Origin: Silvanigrellales bacterium
Lineage (GTDB): Bacteria; Bdellovibrionota_B; Oligoflexia; Silvanigrellales; Silvanigrellaceae
DNA length: 35,539 bases
Direction: 5' to 3'
NCBI GenBank assembly: GCA_020247005.1
Contig: JADCJN010000079.1
Span: forward strand, 1-35,539
The notes beneath the pieces were generated by a model. That model searched no databases and was not told where the DNA came from. It saw nothing but the letters and a program-made list of their open reading frames with translations. The position numbers and the translations under genes are program-made. Shown here in pieces: positions 8,144 to 15,894 of this stretch (positions within the stretch are counted from its first letter, which is position 1; each line of letters opens with the position of its first letter).

Positions 8144-8761
8144 ATGTCGACTTTTCTTCGTGTGCCCGCCGCATTTCTTTGCATCACTTTGGCGGCGTCG
8201 GTTGTTGGGCATGCCGCTTGCACTTCCACCAAAGGCGACGTGACAGCCGCGATTCCTCCGGAACCCCTGTCCGACGATGCTTACGCGCCCGTCTACGACA
8301 AATGGTTTCGCAAGGTGAGCCTGGTCGACCAGTTTCAAAAGCGTTTAGACGCTTCTGCCGTGCTCTTCACCGACGACATGCGCAAGGCCTATGCCGAGCG
8401 TTGGGTGCGCATTCGGGGTGACAGGGAGGCTGAAATAGAAGCGCTTGCGGGCGGGAAACTCGCTGTCTTCGTGAGCGTGTTCACACCGGAAACAGACTAC
8501 CTCGACCTCGACAATCGCCAGCTGTGGAGCCATTCTCTTCAGCTTGGCGCGCAAGGGGCAAGCCCTGTGGCTGTGAAACGCCTCTCTGCGAAGTCTGCCT
8601 TTTCGCCCTTCTTTCCCTTCGTGAACCGTTGGACGTCGGATTTTTTGGTGCTGTTCGATGCGTCTTCGTCGAGTCTGCAAGGCGCGGGTTTGGTGAATGC
8701 ACCGCAGGCGTCTTTTCAAATGCGTTCGGCGCTCGCCTCGCTCGAATTCACCTGGAAGTAG
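8144..8761 (+). CDS. Exported hypothetical protein, possible lipoprotein, 205 aa
   Basis: I do not recognise the family. The N-terminus is a signal peptide (MSTFLRVPAAFLCITLAASVV) ending near GHAAC. This is only a loose lipobox match because His replaces the usual Leu at -3, so either a lipoprotein or a type-I-cleaved protein is possible. The mature part, about 180 residues, is mixed alpha/beta with no catalytic motif I can name. I chose the ATG at 8144 because GAGG lies 9 bases upstream; an alternative ATG at 8129 overlaps the stop of the diguanylate cyclase gene. It is probably translated from the same message as the cyclase. Its 3' end overlaps the convergent lipoprotein gene by 14 bases. 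Confidence 0.72.
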   Translation: MSTFLRVPAAFLCITLAASVVGHAACTSTKGDVTAAIPPEPLSDDAYAPVYDKWFRKVSLVDQFQKRLDASAVLFTDDMRKAYAERWVRIRGDREAEIEALAGGKLAVFVSVFTPETDYLDLDNRQLWSHSLQLGAQGASPVAVKRLSAKSAFSPFFPFVNRWTSDFLVLFDASSSSLQGAGLVNAPQASFQMRSALASLEFTWK

Positions 8762-9200
8762 GCGGCGTGGGTGTGCTTTGAGTCGGCGCCTGCTCGGATG
8801 CGGGCAGTGGTTTCGCAAGCGCGGCGCACTCGACAATGTCTCCGTCCCAAGAAACTGCACTGACGTTGCGCCCGGCGTCGAGTGTGAAATTCAGGGTGCA
8901 TTCCGTTGTGGTCGTATAAAGAGTCGGGTCTCTTCGGAAGCGGTGTTGGCCTGGCGAGCTCCGGAGGGTTTCCCGCTCTCGGGCGTAGGTCATCATCCGG
9001 GTGCCGTCTTTCAGGTCGTAGGTGCGGTGGGGCGCCCCGAACCGACTCACCAATGTGGCCTCCGATTGCCCGCGCCAATTTTGCAGGCGGGAGTCGACAT
9101 CGTGCGCAGTCACGCAGCCTGTGGCCAAGAAGGCCGTCGCAAGGCCGCCCGCGGCAGAGCCCATTCGTGCCAGGCCGCCCCGACGGTTCCGAAAGCCCAC
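8748..9200 (-). CDS. Small lipoprotein, 150 aa
   Basis: The N-terminal segment has an Arg-rich start (FRNRRGGLARMG), a short hydrophobic stretch and ATGC, giving a plausible lipid-attachment Cys at residue 29. The paired Arg gives it some resemblance to a Tat signal. The mature domain reads LVSRFGAPHRTYDLKDGTR and then MMTYARE, a pattern seen in SmpA/OmlA-like small envelope lipoproteins (a conserved G-x-P followed by a DG turn and a strand). The C-terminus is Pro/Thr-rich. The GTG at 9200 was chosen because it gives a basic n-region; the ATG at 9164 is an alternative with a weaker signal. The gene begins 23 bases after the DUF177 gene and looks like the last gene of that operon. Confidence 0.65.
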   Translation of the reverse strand: MGFRNRRGGLARMGSAAGGLATAFLATGCVTAHDVDSRLQNWRGQSEATLVSRFGAPHRTYDLKDGTRMMTYARERETLRSSPGQHRFRRDPTLYTTTTECTLNFTLDAGRNVSAVSWDGDIVECAALAKPLPASEQAPTQSTPTPPTSR

Positions 9201-9223
9201 TTTTAAAGGCGCTTCTCGCTTTT

Positions 9224-9874
9224 TCAAAGAACCTCCGTGGGGAAACGCTCGCAGGTGGCGCCGGGGCCTTTCTTGGCGCAGGAGCCACGGTCGTTCAGTG
9301 TTTCTCCGCATTCAGGGCACAGCCCAAGGCAGTCGGGGCGGCAGAGGGGAAATGTGGGCAACGATGTTTCCAGAACGTCGAGCAGAAACGCATCGAGTTC
9401 TACATGCGTGCCATCGAATTCGTATGAGGTGAGGTCAGCTTCCGAGAGCTCGCGCTCGCCGCGAAGGCTGACAGTCGACTCTTGTGGGTCTGCCGTGGGG
9501 GTTTCGGGAGCGAAAAAGGCGGTTTGCTCACTTTCCACCAAGGTGCGGTGGAGGGTCAGAGAGCGCACACATTCAAGTTCTGGAAGCTGGCGGATGTGAG
9601 CCTGAGCGCGCACCAATCCGCTTTCCTTGCGGAGGGTGATTTCGAACTCCAAATGGCCTTCGTCTGAAAGCTGACGTTCTGCGAAATAGGGCTGAAGCCA
9701 GGGCGTGTTCACATCGCTCCAGCGCAAAATGCGAGCCTGCGACATTGAAGAACTTTGTGCGTTTGGCGGGTTCTGCGGCGATGCCGGCGCATTTGCAACG
9801 GGGGCGCCTTTAGAAACGTAACGGACAACCAGAACCGGGTTCACAGCGGCGAGGGGGATGCGGATGCTTTTCAT
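9224..9874 (-). CDS. DUF177/YceD family protein, 216 aa
   Basis: The C-terminal half ends in CRPDCLGLCPECGETLNDRG, the cysteine cluster of the DUF177 family. Its E. coli member YceD affects 23S rRNA accumulation; the four-Cys arrangement suggests zinc binding. The preceding region (LSEADLTSYEFDGTHVELD) matches the family's acidic strand. The N-terminal 45 residues are a Pro/Ala/Ser-rich extension before SQARILRWSDVN. The ATG at 9874 overlaps the MFS stop (ATGA) and has AGAGG upstream, so it is preferred over an internal ATG at 9745 that lacks a ribosome site. In many bacteria this gene precedes rpmF (ribosomal protein L32); rpmF is not found here, and a small lipoprotein gene follows instead. 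Confidence 0.8.
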   Translation of the reverse strand: MKSIRIPLAAVNPVLVVRYVSKGAPVANAPASPQNPPNAQSSSMSQARILRWSDVNTPWLQPYFAERQLSDEGHLEFEITLRKESGLVRAQAHIRQLPELECVRSLTLHRTLVESEQTAFFAPETPTADPQESTVSLRGERELSEADLTSYEFDGTHVELDAFLLDVLETSLPTFPLCRPDCLGLCPECGETLNDRGSCAKKGPGATCERFPTEVL

Positions 9875-11199
9875 GTGGAAGCCTCTGGGGCGTTTTCTTC
9901 CCGGCGGAATTGAGCACGCGCGCCGGCGAGGCCGACGACGGCCGTGAGCGCGCCGACAAGGAGGAGTGTGAAGGAAACAACGAGGGAGCGAGCCCCGTTC
10001 ATCGATTCGTACAGAAGTCCCAGGGTCACCGGCCCGGCAATGCGTGCGCCTGCGGAAAGTCCTTGTGCCGTGCTGAGGGCAAGCCCTTGTTGGGAGGCAG
10101 GAGCAAGACGGCTGACAATAGACGACAGCGCCGGATTTGAAAGGCCGGTGCCGAGTGCCAAAAGCACAAGGCCGGCATAGAGGAGGGGAACCCGAGGGGC
10201 AAAAAGAGGGATGCTGGCCACCCCGACGGCCAAAAACAATTGCCCCAGAATAAGTGTGGGCACTTCGCCGATTCTTTTGAGGACAGGGCGCGCAAGACCC
10301 CCATTCACAACAAGAACCGACACGCCAATGACAATAAAGGCTTGGTAGATAGAGGCGTCGGCAAGTGCGTAGGCGTCGCGCAGGGCGATGGGAAGTATGG
10401 TTTCGACTCCCACGAAACTGAACACCTGCAGGAACTGGAGCAAAAGAACGACCGCAAATCCGGGCGTGCGAAGAAGAGCGGCAAGGTCGGTGCGCCACGA
10501 GGACGGTGCGGGTTCCAAAGGGGAGCGTGAAAACTGCGCCGCCGAGTGGGGTTCGAGTGCAGCCTCGGCGTCGAGCAGGCGTTGGCGAAGGCCTTTCGAC
10601 TCAGGCATCCGCCAGGCCACAGCCGCCAGGTTCACGACGTTGAGGGCCGCACCTGCAAAGGCCACTGCACGCAGCGTGTCGTGTTCCCAGAAAGTGGCCA
10701 CCGCGGCGCCCAAAGCGGGCCCTATGGCGAAGCCCGCACCGAAAGCAAGTCCGATAAGGATCATGTACCGGGAGCGTTCCCGGGGAGACGTGAGGTCGGC
10801 GATGCAGGCTTGCGCGACGCCGATGTTTCCGGCCGCAATGCCTGCCACGAAACGCACTGCGGTGAGAGCCAAAATGGTTTGGCCTGCGGGTGCAAGCGTG
10901 CCGACGAACCCTGTGGCAAGTTGGGCCAGGGTAGAGAGCGCCACGGTGCCAACGAGCACGGGTTTGCGTCCGATGCGGTCGGAGAGGCGGCCCAGCGTGA
11001 CCACCGACACGAGCGTTCCTACGCTGAACCAGGTGGAAAGTGCGGCGGCGTGGGTGGTGGATGCCCCCAGTTCCCGAGCGACGTTGGCAATGATAGGAAT
11101 GAACATCCCGAAGCCCACGAGGTCGAGCAGGATCGTGAGAAACACGGCCCCCAATGTGCGACGGCGGGCCTTTTCAAACGCGTTGAGCGGTGGCTTCAT
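9871..11199 (-). CDS. MFS drug/metabolite efflux transporter, 442 aa
   Basis: Inner-membrane transporter of the major facilitator superfamily, probably with 12 membrane helices. The cytoplasmic loop after helix 2 carries the MFS signature GRLSDRIGRKPVL. Helix 1 (FLTILLDLVGFGMFIPII) resembles TetA-type drug/H+ antiporters, and helix 5 has GPALGAAVA, close to the antiporter motif C (GxxxGPxxGG). A tetracycline-like efflux role is possible, but the substrate cannot be told from sequence. The ATG at 11199 is the first codon before a short divergent promoter region. The stop overlaps the DUF177 start, making a three-gene minus-strand operon (MFS, DUF177, lipoprotein). Confidence 0.88.
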   Translation of the reverse strand: MKPPLNAFEKARRRTLGAVFLTILLDLVGFGMFIPIIANVARELGASTTHAAALSTWFSVGTLVSVVTLGRLSDRIGRKPVLVGTVALSTLAQLATGFVGTLAPAGQTILALTAVRFVAGIAAGNIGVAQACIADLTSPRERSRYMILIGLAFGAGFAIGPALGAAVATFWEHDTLRAVAFAGAALNVVNLAAVAWRMPESKGLRQRLLDAEAALEPHSAAQFSRSPLEPAPSSWRTDLAALLRTPGFAVVLLLQFLQVFSFVGVETILPIALRDAYALADASIYQAFIVIGVSVLVVNGGLARPVLKRIGEVPTLILGQLFLAVGVASIPLFAPRVPLLYAGLVLLALGTGLSNPALSSIVSRLAPASQQGLALSTAQGLSAGARIAGPVTLGLLYESMNGARSLVVSFTLLLVGALTAVVGLAGARAQFRREENAPEAST

Positions 11200-11220
11200 G
11201 AATAAAATCTCGTAGGGCGG

Positions 11221-11234
11221 GAGCGTTTACGCTC
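11221..11234. promoter_or_regulatory. Inverted repeat in MFS/yajQ divergent region
   Basis: GAGCGTTTACGCTC is a 14-base inverted repeat (5-6 bp arms) sitting 22 bases upstream of the MFS start and 66 bases upstream of yajQ. It could be an operator for a TetR-like regulator or a small hairpin; no regulator gene is nearby. Confidence 0.3.
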
Positions 11235-11299
11235 TTTGGTTTGAACAAGCCCCCGCAAAAAAGTCAAACGCCATTCCCTTTTGGCAGGAGAGAGCAGCC

Positions 11300-11797
11300 A
11301 TGCCCAGTTTCGACATCGTCTCGGAAGTCAACGTCCAGGAGGTCGACAATGCCGTCAATCAGGCACAAAAAGAAATCCAAAGCCGGTACGACTTCAAAGG
11401 AGCCAAGTTCGAAATCTTGTTCGACAAGACGAAGTGTGAGGTCAAACTCTCCGCCGATGAAGACTCCAGGCTGCAGGCCCTTTACGACGTGCTGACTTCG
11501 AAACTCTTCAAGCGTGGGGTGGAACTCGGTTCGCTCGACGTGGGGAAGCCCGAGCAAACGGGCGGCATGACGCGCAAGCAGACCATCGGCATTCGGCAGG
11601 GGCTCGAAACCGAGAAGGCAAAGGCCGTAGTGAAGCTCATCAAAGAGACTAAACTCAAGGTCGATGCCGCCATTCAAGACAAACAGGTGAGGGTGACAGC
11701 CAAGAAAATCGACGACCTTCAAGAGGTCATTGCGAAGCTCCGCGAAAACCAGGGGACGCTCGGCATTCCCCTTCAGTACGTGAACATGCGAAGCTAA
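11300..11797 (+). CDS. yajQ: YajQ family cyclic-di-GMP-binding protein, 165 aa
   Basis: The N-terminus PSFDIVSEVNVQEVDNAVNQ and the following ISxRYDFKG-type stretch (SRYDFKGAKFEI) are hallmarks of YajQ. The length of 165 residues is typical, and the C-terminus ends PLQYVNMRS. The protein folds as two ferredoxin-like domains. In Xanthomonas and Pseudomonas relatives it binds cyclic di-GMP and works as an effector with a transcription factor. AGGAGAG at 11286-11292 supports the ATG. flbD follows after 38 bases on the same strand, and an FHA-GGDEF cyclase is encoded 3 kb upstream, so c-di-GMP signalling to motility is a reasonable but unproven link. Confidence 0.95.
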   Translation: MPSFDIVSEVNVQEVDNAVNQAQKEIQSRYDFKGAKFEILFDKTKCEVKLSADEDSRLQALYDVLTSKLFKRGVELGSLDVGKPEQTGGMTRKQTIGIRQGLETEKAKAVVKLIKETKLKVDAAIQDKQVRVTAKKIDDLQEVIAKLRENQGTLGIPLQYVNMRS

Positions 11798-11835
11798 GTC
11801 GGTTGCACACCCTTCTTCCCTGTGGAGCACTTTGC

Positions 11836-12093
11836 ATGATTGCTGTGACCCGCCTCGACGGAGAACGCGTTTTCTTGAACGAACGAAACATCCAATGGGT
11901 GGAGTCCCTGCCCGACACGGCTGTCACTTTTCTTGGCGGCGCGCGTTTGCTCATACGTGAAGATGTTCACTCGCTCATGTCGCTCATTGAGCATGCTTCA
12001 CGGGTTGGCACCACGTTGCCAAGTTCACATGCGGATGAGAGCCCGAGTGCCAGTGGATACGGGGCACGCGCAGAAAACGAATCGACCCCTTAA
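11836..12093 (+). CDS. flbD: FlbD-type flagellar protein, 85 aa
   Basis: Residues 1-60 (MIAVTRLDGERVFLNE, then VESLPDTAVTFLGGARLLI) match the short FlbD/SwrD family, whose members sit in flagellar operons and support flagellar function (SwrD affects motor torque in Bacillus). The conserved pattern is MI-x-VTRLDG, the PDT turn and a strand-helix ending. The last 25 residues are a Ser/Glu-rich tail not seen in short family members. The ATG at 11836 has GGAG 9 bases upstream; an in-frame upstream ATG at 11803 would add residues foreign to the family. The gene stands away from any other flagellar gene and seems to be co-transcribed with yajQ. Confidence 0.82.
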   Translation: MIAVTRLDGERVFLNERNIQWVESLPDTAVTFLGGARLLIREDVHSLMSLIEHASRVGTTLPSSHADESPSASGYGARAENESTP

Positions 12094-12140
12094 ATTCGTT
12101 TTTTGCTCAATTTTGCTTTTTATGAATTTGAGCCTTGTGA

Positions 12141-12189
12141 CCCATGCCCAGCCTTCCCACTGGGCGCCAATGGGCTGACATGTCTTTTT
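12141..12189 (+). terminator. Possible terminator after yajQ-flbD
   Basis: GCCCAG (12146-12151) pairs with CTGGGC (12160-12165). An outer CCCAT (12141-12145) pairs with ATGGG (12170-12174) across a four-base bulge. TCTTTTTC follows about 10 bases later. The hairpin is strong but the T-run is displaced, so the call is tentative. The upstream part of this 188-base gap (12094-12140) is AT-rich with no reading frame I would support. Confidence 0.42.
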
Positions 12190-12218
12190 CAGCCGCCCCC
12201 TCCTATTAGCTATCCGGC

Positions 12219-12230
12219 CAGTTTAAACTG
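12219..12230. promoter_or_regulatory. 12-bp perfect palindrome before protease gene
   Basis: CAGTTTAAACTG is a perfect palindrome 51 bases upstream of the GTG start of the secreted protease. Its position between the preceding terminator-like hairpin and the AGGAG ribosome site fits an operator or promoter element. Chance occurrence cannot be excluded. Confidence 0.35.
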
Positions 12231-12281
12231 TGAAGGCTCCTCCCAAAAAGCGAGTTCTTTCCCCCCCCACAGGAGACTGGC

Positions 12282-13982
12282 GTGCAAGGTACTTTGAAGT
12301 TGACAGCAGCGTTCTCGTTGTTTGCGCTTTCGTCACTCGCGGCTTCCCCCGCATGGGCAAGCATCCTTCCCCCCAACGATCTCCACCTTCGCGACAACCC
12401 CTCCATTCTTGCGAACATGACCGAAGAGCAATTCAACGACATCATCAACGAGGTCGTGGCCATTTATAAGCCCCTCGCGGCAGCGCAGGGTGCCACGCTC
12501 AAAACGAACAACCTCTGGTCGAACACAACGGTGAACGCGTCCGCTCAGCAAAATGGCAATGAGTGGATCATCAACATGTATGGTGGCCTCGCACGACGCG
12601 CGGAAGTCACTCCTGATGGCTTCGCCATGGTGGTGTGCCATGAGCTTGGCCACCACTTCGGCGGCTTTGTGTTTTATGGGAACAACGACTGGGCGTCTTC
12701 GGAAGGGCAGTCTGACTATTTCGCAACACAGTCGTGCGCCCGTCAAATCTGGCGTTCGCAACTCGCAGAAAATGCGGCGTACGCCTCTGAAGTCACGGGC
12801 ACGGAAAAGCAGAAGTGCGACGGCACCTGGAGCACGGGCAACGACAGAAATCTGTGCTACCGCACGGTGGCAGCAGGCAAGAGCCTCGCCACTCTTTTGT
12901 CCGCTCTGAACAACGGCGGCGTGCCGAAAACCGACACACCCGACCGCACGCAGGTCCGCACCACACTCACGTCCCACCCCCAGGCCCAGTGCCGCCTCGA
13001 CACCTATTTCGCGGGCTCTTTGTGCAAGGCGGAGTTCGACGAAAACGTCATTCCCGCCCGCAACCACCCCTCCGGCCAAACGAGCATCGCCGCGGAAGAA
13101 GTCGCTGCTCAGTCGAGCTGTATGGCAGCCACCGGTTGGGTGTCCGGCAACCGCCCTCGGTGCTGGTTCGCTCCCAAAATGGATTTCCAGGCGCTCCGCT
13201 TTGGCTCCACCGATCTGCGAGACAAAGGAAACGGGAACGGCGCTGCGGATCCCGGAGAGTCGCTTCAAGTGCGCTTTGCATTGAGCAACGGGACACAGAC
13301 GGCAACAACGAACGTGACAGGAGTTCTTTCCACTCCCACGGCAGGTGTGAGCATCGTCGGTGCCCAAGCGCGTTGGCCCGACCTTCCTGTTGGAAGCGAT
13401 CCCAAGTTCTCGAATGAGGCTTTTGCGGTGCAGCTGGCCCCAACCCTCAAATGCGGACAAACGTTCGACCTCGAACTGGCTGCAAGCAGCGCGCAAGGCC
13501 AAATGACCATCAGCAAAACGTTCTTGGTCGGCAAACTCGTGGAGTCGGCCTTGGGCGCAAACGAAACACGCACAGAGATTCCCGACAACGACAAGGCGGG
13601 TATCGAGTCGACCATTTCAAGCGAGAAGGGTGGCAACGCCACAAGCGCGAAAGTTGAACTCGCCATTGCCCACCCGTTTCCTTCCGACCTCACCATTTCC
13701 TTGGTTTCTCCGGAAGGAACGGAAGCCCGCGTCTACCCTCAGCAGGGAACATCGCTTGCTGTGCTCAAGGCCAGCAAGGGTTTGCGCAAGGCGCTCGCAA
13801 AGGGCCTCGCTCAAGGCATCTACCAAACCTTTGATGTGCAGCTTGCGACGGCGAACAGCAAAGGCGACTGGAAGCTGAAGGTCATCGACAAGGCCGCACG
13901 CGATGTGGGCACGCTCGAAAAGTGGGGGCTCACCCTGTCGAAGGCGGAATGCGCAGGCCCTTCGGCTGTTGCGTCAAAGTAA
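12282..13982 (+). CDS. Secreted HExxH metalloprotease with P-domain, 566 aa
   Basis: A signal peptide (hydrophobic FSLFALSSLAA, cleavage after AWA) sends the protein out of the cytoplasm. The catalytic helix VVCHELGHHFGG supplies H120, E121 and H124. Twenty residues further, SSEGQSDYFA gives an E-x-x-x-D arrangement (E144, D148) like the third-ligand region of M48-type peptidases, though I cannot fix the family. Eight or so Cys in the middle suggest disulfides. The C-terminal ~130 residues (IPDNDKAGIEST; HPFPSDLTISLVSPEGT; VGTLEKWGLTL) form a proprotein-convertase P-domain, a beta-sandwich common at the end of secreted proteases. The GTG start is fixed by AGGAG six bases upstream. A role in extracellular protein digestion is an inference. 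Confidence 0.85.
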   Translation: MQGTLKLTAAFSLFALSSLAASPAWASILPPNDLHLRDNPSILANMTEEQFNDIINEVVAIYKPLAAAQGATLKTNNLWSNTTVNASAQQNGNEWIINMYGGLARRAEVTPDGFAMVVCHELGHHFGGFVFYGNNDWASSEGQSDYFATQSCARQIWRSQLAENAAYASEVTGTEKQKCDGTWSTGNDRNLCYRTVAAGKSLATLLSALNNGGVPKTDTPDRTQVRTTLTSHPQAQCRLDTYFAGSLCKAEFDENVIPARNHPSGQTSIAAEEVAAQSSCMAATGWVSGNRPRCWFAPKMDFQALRFGSTDLRDKGNGNGAADPGESLQVRFALSNGTQTATTNVTGVLSTPTAGVSIVGAQARWPDLPVGSDPKFSNEAFAVQLAPTLKCGQTFDLELAASSAQGQMTISKTFLVGKLVESALGANETRTEIPDNDKAGIESTISSEKGGNATSAKVELAIAHPFPSDLTISLVSPEGTEARVYPQQGTSLAVLKASKGLRKALAKGLAQGIYQTFDVQLATANSKGDWKLKVIDKAARDVGTLEKWGLTLSKAECAGPSAVASK

Positions 13983-14014
13983 CAAAGAAAGAACAACCGA
14001 GGCAGGCTCCGCGT

Positions 14015-14686
14015 TCACTTCAGCTTTTTGAGCTTGGCATAGTCGGCTTTCAGGTCTTCGTCTGAAATCTTGCTCGTGTCAAAGTTGGGCATGGTGATAG
14101 GCCCCTCTCGGACTGTGAGAATGAAGTCGGCTTCCGACAATGCGGTGCCGGCGATTTTTTTGCCGTTCGAGCTCGCTGTCTCGGTGCCCGTTGCGCCGTG
14201 GCACACGGCGCAGTTCGAAGTGTACGCCGCCGAAAGCGTCACGACGGTTTCACCCGGCTTCACTGTTGGGGCTGGCGTGGCCGCAGCTTTCAGGTCGGCA
14301 ATGTATTTTTTCAGTGCTGCCAATTCATTCGTGGTCAAGGGTGTGCCAAAGTCGGGTGGCATGGGGTCGCTTGGGCTTTCGAACACTCGGATACGCACGC
14401 GATCGGCAAGCTTTTTGAAGTTCTCTTCGACATCAAGAGCAAGGGGTGTGGTGTCGGACGGCACGAAGCCGCTTGGGGCTGCCGTGTGGCAGTTCATGCA
14501 TTTGAGTTCCATGAGCGGCTTGATGTCGGACTTGAATGTGGGCGCCGTGGCTAGCACCTCGACTTCGTCGACAGGAGCGTCGCCGAAGTCGAAGGTGCCG
14601 CACGCCGCGAGGAATGCCAGGCTGGCAAGGCCCACGGCGCAGGCACTCCACACAGGACCTCTGCTCGTCGTGCGGGAAGTCTTCAT
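14015..14686 (-). CDS. Diheme c-type cytochrome lipoprotein, 223 aa
   Basis: The signal peptide ends in LAFLAAC, giving a lipidated Cys at residue 29. Two haem-attachment motifs are present: CMNCH at 63-67 and CAVCH in the second half. Candidate axial methionines are DPMPPD and ITMPNFD. The two halves look like two small class-I cytochrome c domains. The protein should sit on the periplasmic or outer face of a membrane and carry electrons. GAGGAGG eight bases upstream fixes the ATG at 14686, which overlaps the stop of the barrel-like gene (ATGA), so the two are translationally coupled. Longer in-frame extensions upstream are antisense-like shadow of the barrel gene. The gene is convergent with the protease gene, 32 bases apart. 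Confidence 0.88.
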   Translation of the reverse strand: MKTSRTTSRGPVWSACAVGLASLAFLAACGTFDFGDAPVDEVEVLATAPTFKSDIKPLMELKCMNCHTAAPSGFVPSDTTPLALDVEENFKKLADRVRIRVFESPSDPMPPDFGTPLTTNELAALKKYIADLKAAATPAPTVKPGETVVTLSAAYTSNCAVCHGATGTETASSNGKKIAGTALSEADFILTVREGPITMPNFDTSKISDEDLKADYAKLKKLK

Positions 14687-15714
14687 GGAGCGACCTCCTC
14701 TTGGCTCAATGTTTCTTTTTTCGTGCCTTTTGAGGCCTTCGGGGCTTTCGAAGCCTTCGGGGCTTTCGAACTTGGGGCTTTTTCGCTTCGGTTTTTCCGG
14801 GGCGCTGTGGCTGCTTCTTTTGCGCTGGGCCTGGGCCTGCTCATGGAGCTCGCTGTCTGAGAGGGGCCTCCGAGAGGATAGATGGCGGCCAGGTGCAAGC
14901 GCGGCATGTACAAACGAGCGGGAACCACAAGGTAAGCCAGACCCGCCGAAACGCCTGTGGGTGCGTGACGCCAACCTGCCGCAATTTGAAACCACACGGG
15001 CAGCGGCGCATCGTCAAGAGTGTCTTTTGTTTTAAGGGTGGTTTTGTCCGCAGGGATTTTGAGTTGCGCTTCCGTGTTTTTCATCCCCAACATGACATTG
15101 CTCCAGATGCCTAGTGAGGAAAAAAGGACGCCGGGCGCGACATAGTACGCCATGGTTTTGAACGTAAAGACGTCGTTGGCATCGGCTGCCGTAATGGCTC
15201 CTTTCGCCTCACCCGAAGTCATGTGGAGGCCCGCGTCGAAAGTGAGCGCGAATGTGCGGCTCATGGTGGCCTGCAGAGTTCCGCCACCGCCGTAAGCCAG
15301 CTGACTGAGCTTGGCTTTCACGCCGAGAAGCCCTTCCACCCCAGGCATCAGGTAACCAGCGTAGAGGTTGAATCCAAGCTTCATCTGTTTACTCACACTA
15401 AAAAGGCCATATCCTTTGAGCGTGGGCACGGCATGAATGGGCGACGACGGCACTTTTTCCTTCTTGGCGCCCACGGTTGTGTTGGGCTTCGGCAAAAAAC
15501 TCGTGTCAAATTTCAGCCCCAAGCCAAACTTTCCAATGGCGGGTTCCGCGATAGGAAGGCCGTCAAGCAGCGTGGCGCTCACACGTGCGAGGCGCTCCGC
15601 CTGTTGTTCCCAGTTCACGGCACGTGCTTCAGAAGCCCACAGCGTGGCCACGAGGAGCGCCAGGCACGGGCTCCCGAATTTGAATGATGCTGCAAGGCCG
15701 AAAAGAGAGTGCAT
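14683..15714 (-). CDS. Putative outer-membrane beta-barrel protein, 343 aa
   Basis: A signal peptide (CLALLVATLWASEARA) is followed by alternating hydrophobic/polar strands rich in Gly, Tyr and Phe (GLGLKFDTSFL, LKGYGLFSVSKQMKLGFNLYAGYLMPG, and so on). This pattern suggests an outer-membrane barrel of roughly 10-14 strands; I cannot name a family. After the last strand (LHLAAIYPLGG) the protein continues with a ~60-residue Lys/Ala/Pro/Ser-rich tail containing the repeat KAPKAS, which would be exposed and positively charged. The ATG at 15714 has GGAAGGA close upstream; an upstream TTG is in frame but unlikely. The stop overlaps the start of the diheme cytochrome gene. Confidence 0.68.
   Translation of the reverse strand: MHSLFGLAASFKFGSPCLALLVATLWASEARAVNWEQQAERLARVSATLLDGLPIAEPAIGKFGLGLKFDTSFLPKPNTTVGAKKEKVPSSPIHAVPTLKGYGLFSVSKQMKLGFNLYAGYLMPGVEGLLGVKAKLSQLAYGGGGTLQATMSRTFALTFDAGLHMTSGEAKGAITAADANDVFTFKTMAYYVAPGVLFSSLGIWSNVMLGMKNTEAQLKIPADKTTLKTKDTLDDAPLPVWFQIAAGWRHAPTGVSAGLAYLVVPARLYMPRLHLAAIYPLGGPSQTASSMSRPRPSAKEAATAPRKNRSEKAPSSKAPKASKAPKASKGTKKETLSQEEVAP
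14735..14770 (-). repeat. 18-bp direct repeat in barrel-gene tail
   Basis: Two exact tandem copies of an 18-base unit (14735-14752 and 14753-14770, GCCTTCGGGGCTTTCGAA on the plus strand), followed by a decayed partial copy, encode the KAPKAS repeats. The unit is a multiple of three, so copy-number change keeps the frame. Confidence 0.85.
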
Positions 15715-15894
15715 GCGTCCTTCCGAGGTCGCCTGAGATCGTCTGATGTCGTGACTCAACTTGGAGCTTCGGCAGCAGCGGCGCCAAGCATAAGCGGCCA
15801 GTGAGCCTCAGGAGTGTCAAAAGCGCGGCGGGTCTGTTCGCTACCGCGGGCCAATGCCATCAAGCCTGGAGTGGCCTTTGTCGATACACTCCAT

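Noticed and set aside
9875-10498. N-terminal extension of the DUF177 frame
   Set aside because: It lies wholly inside the MFS gene in another frame; the ATG at 9874 has a ribosome site and overlaps the MFS stop.
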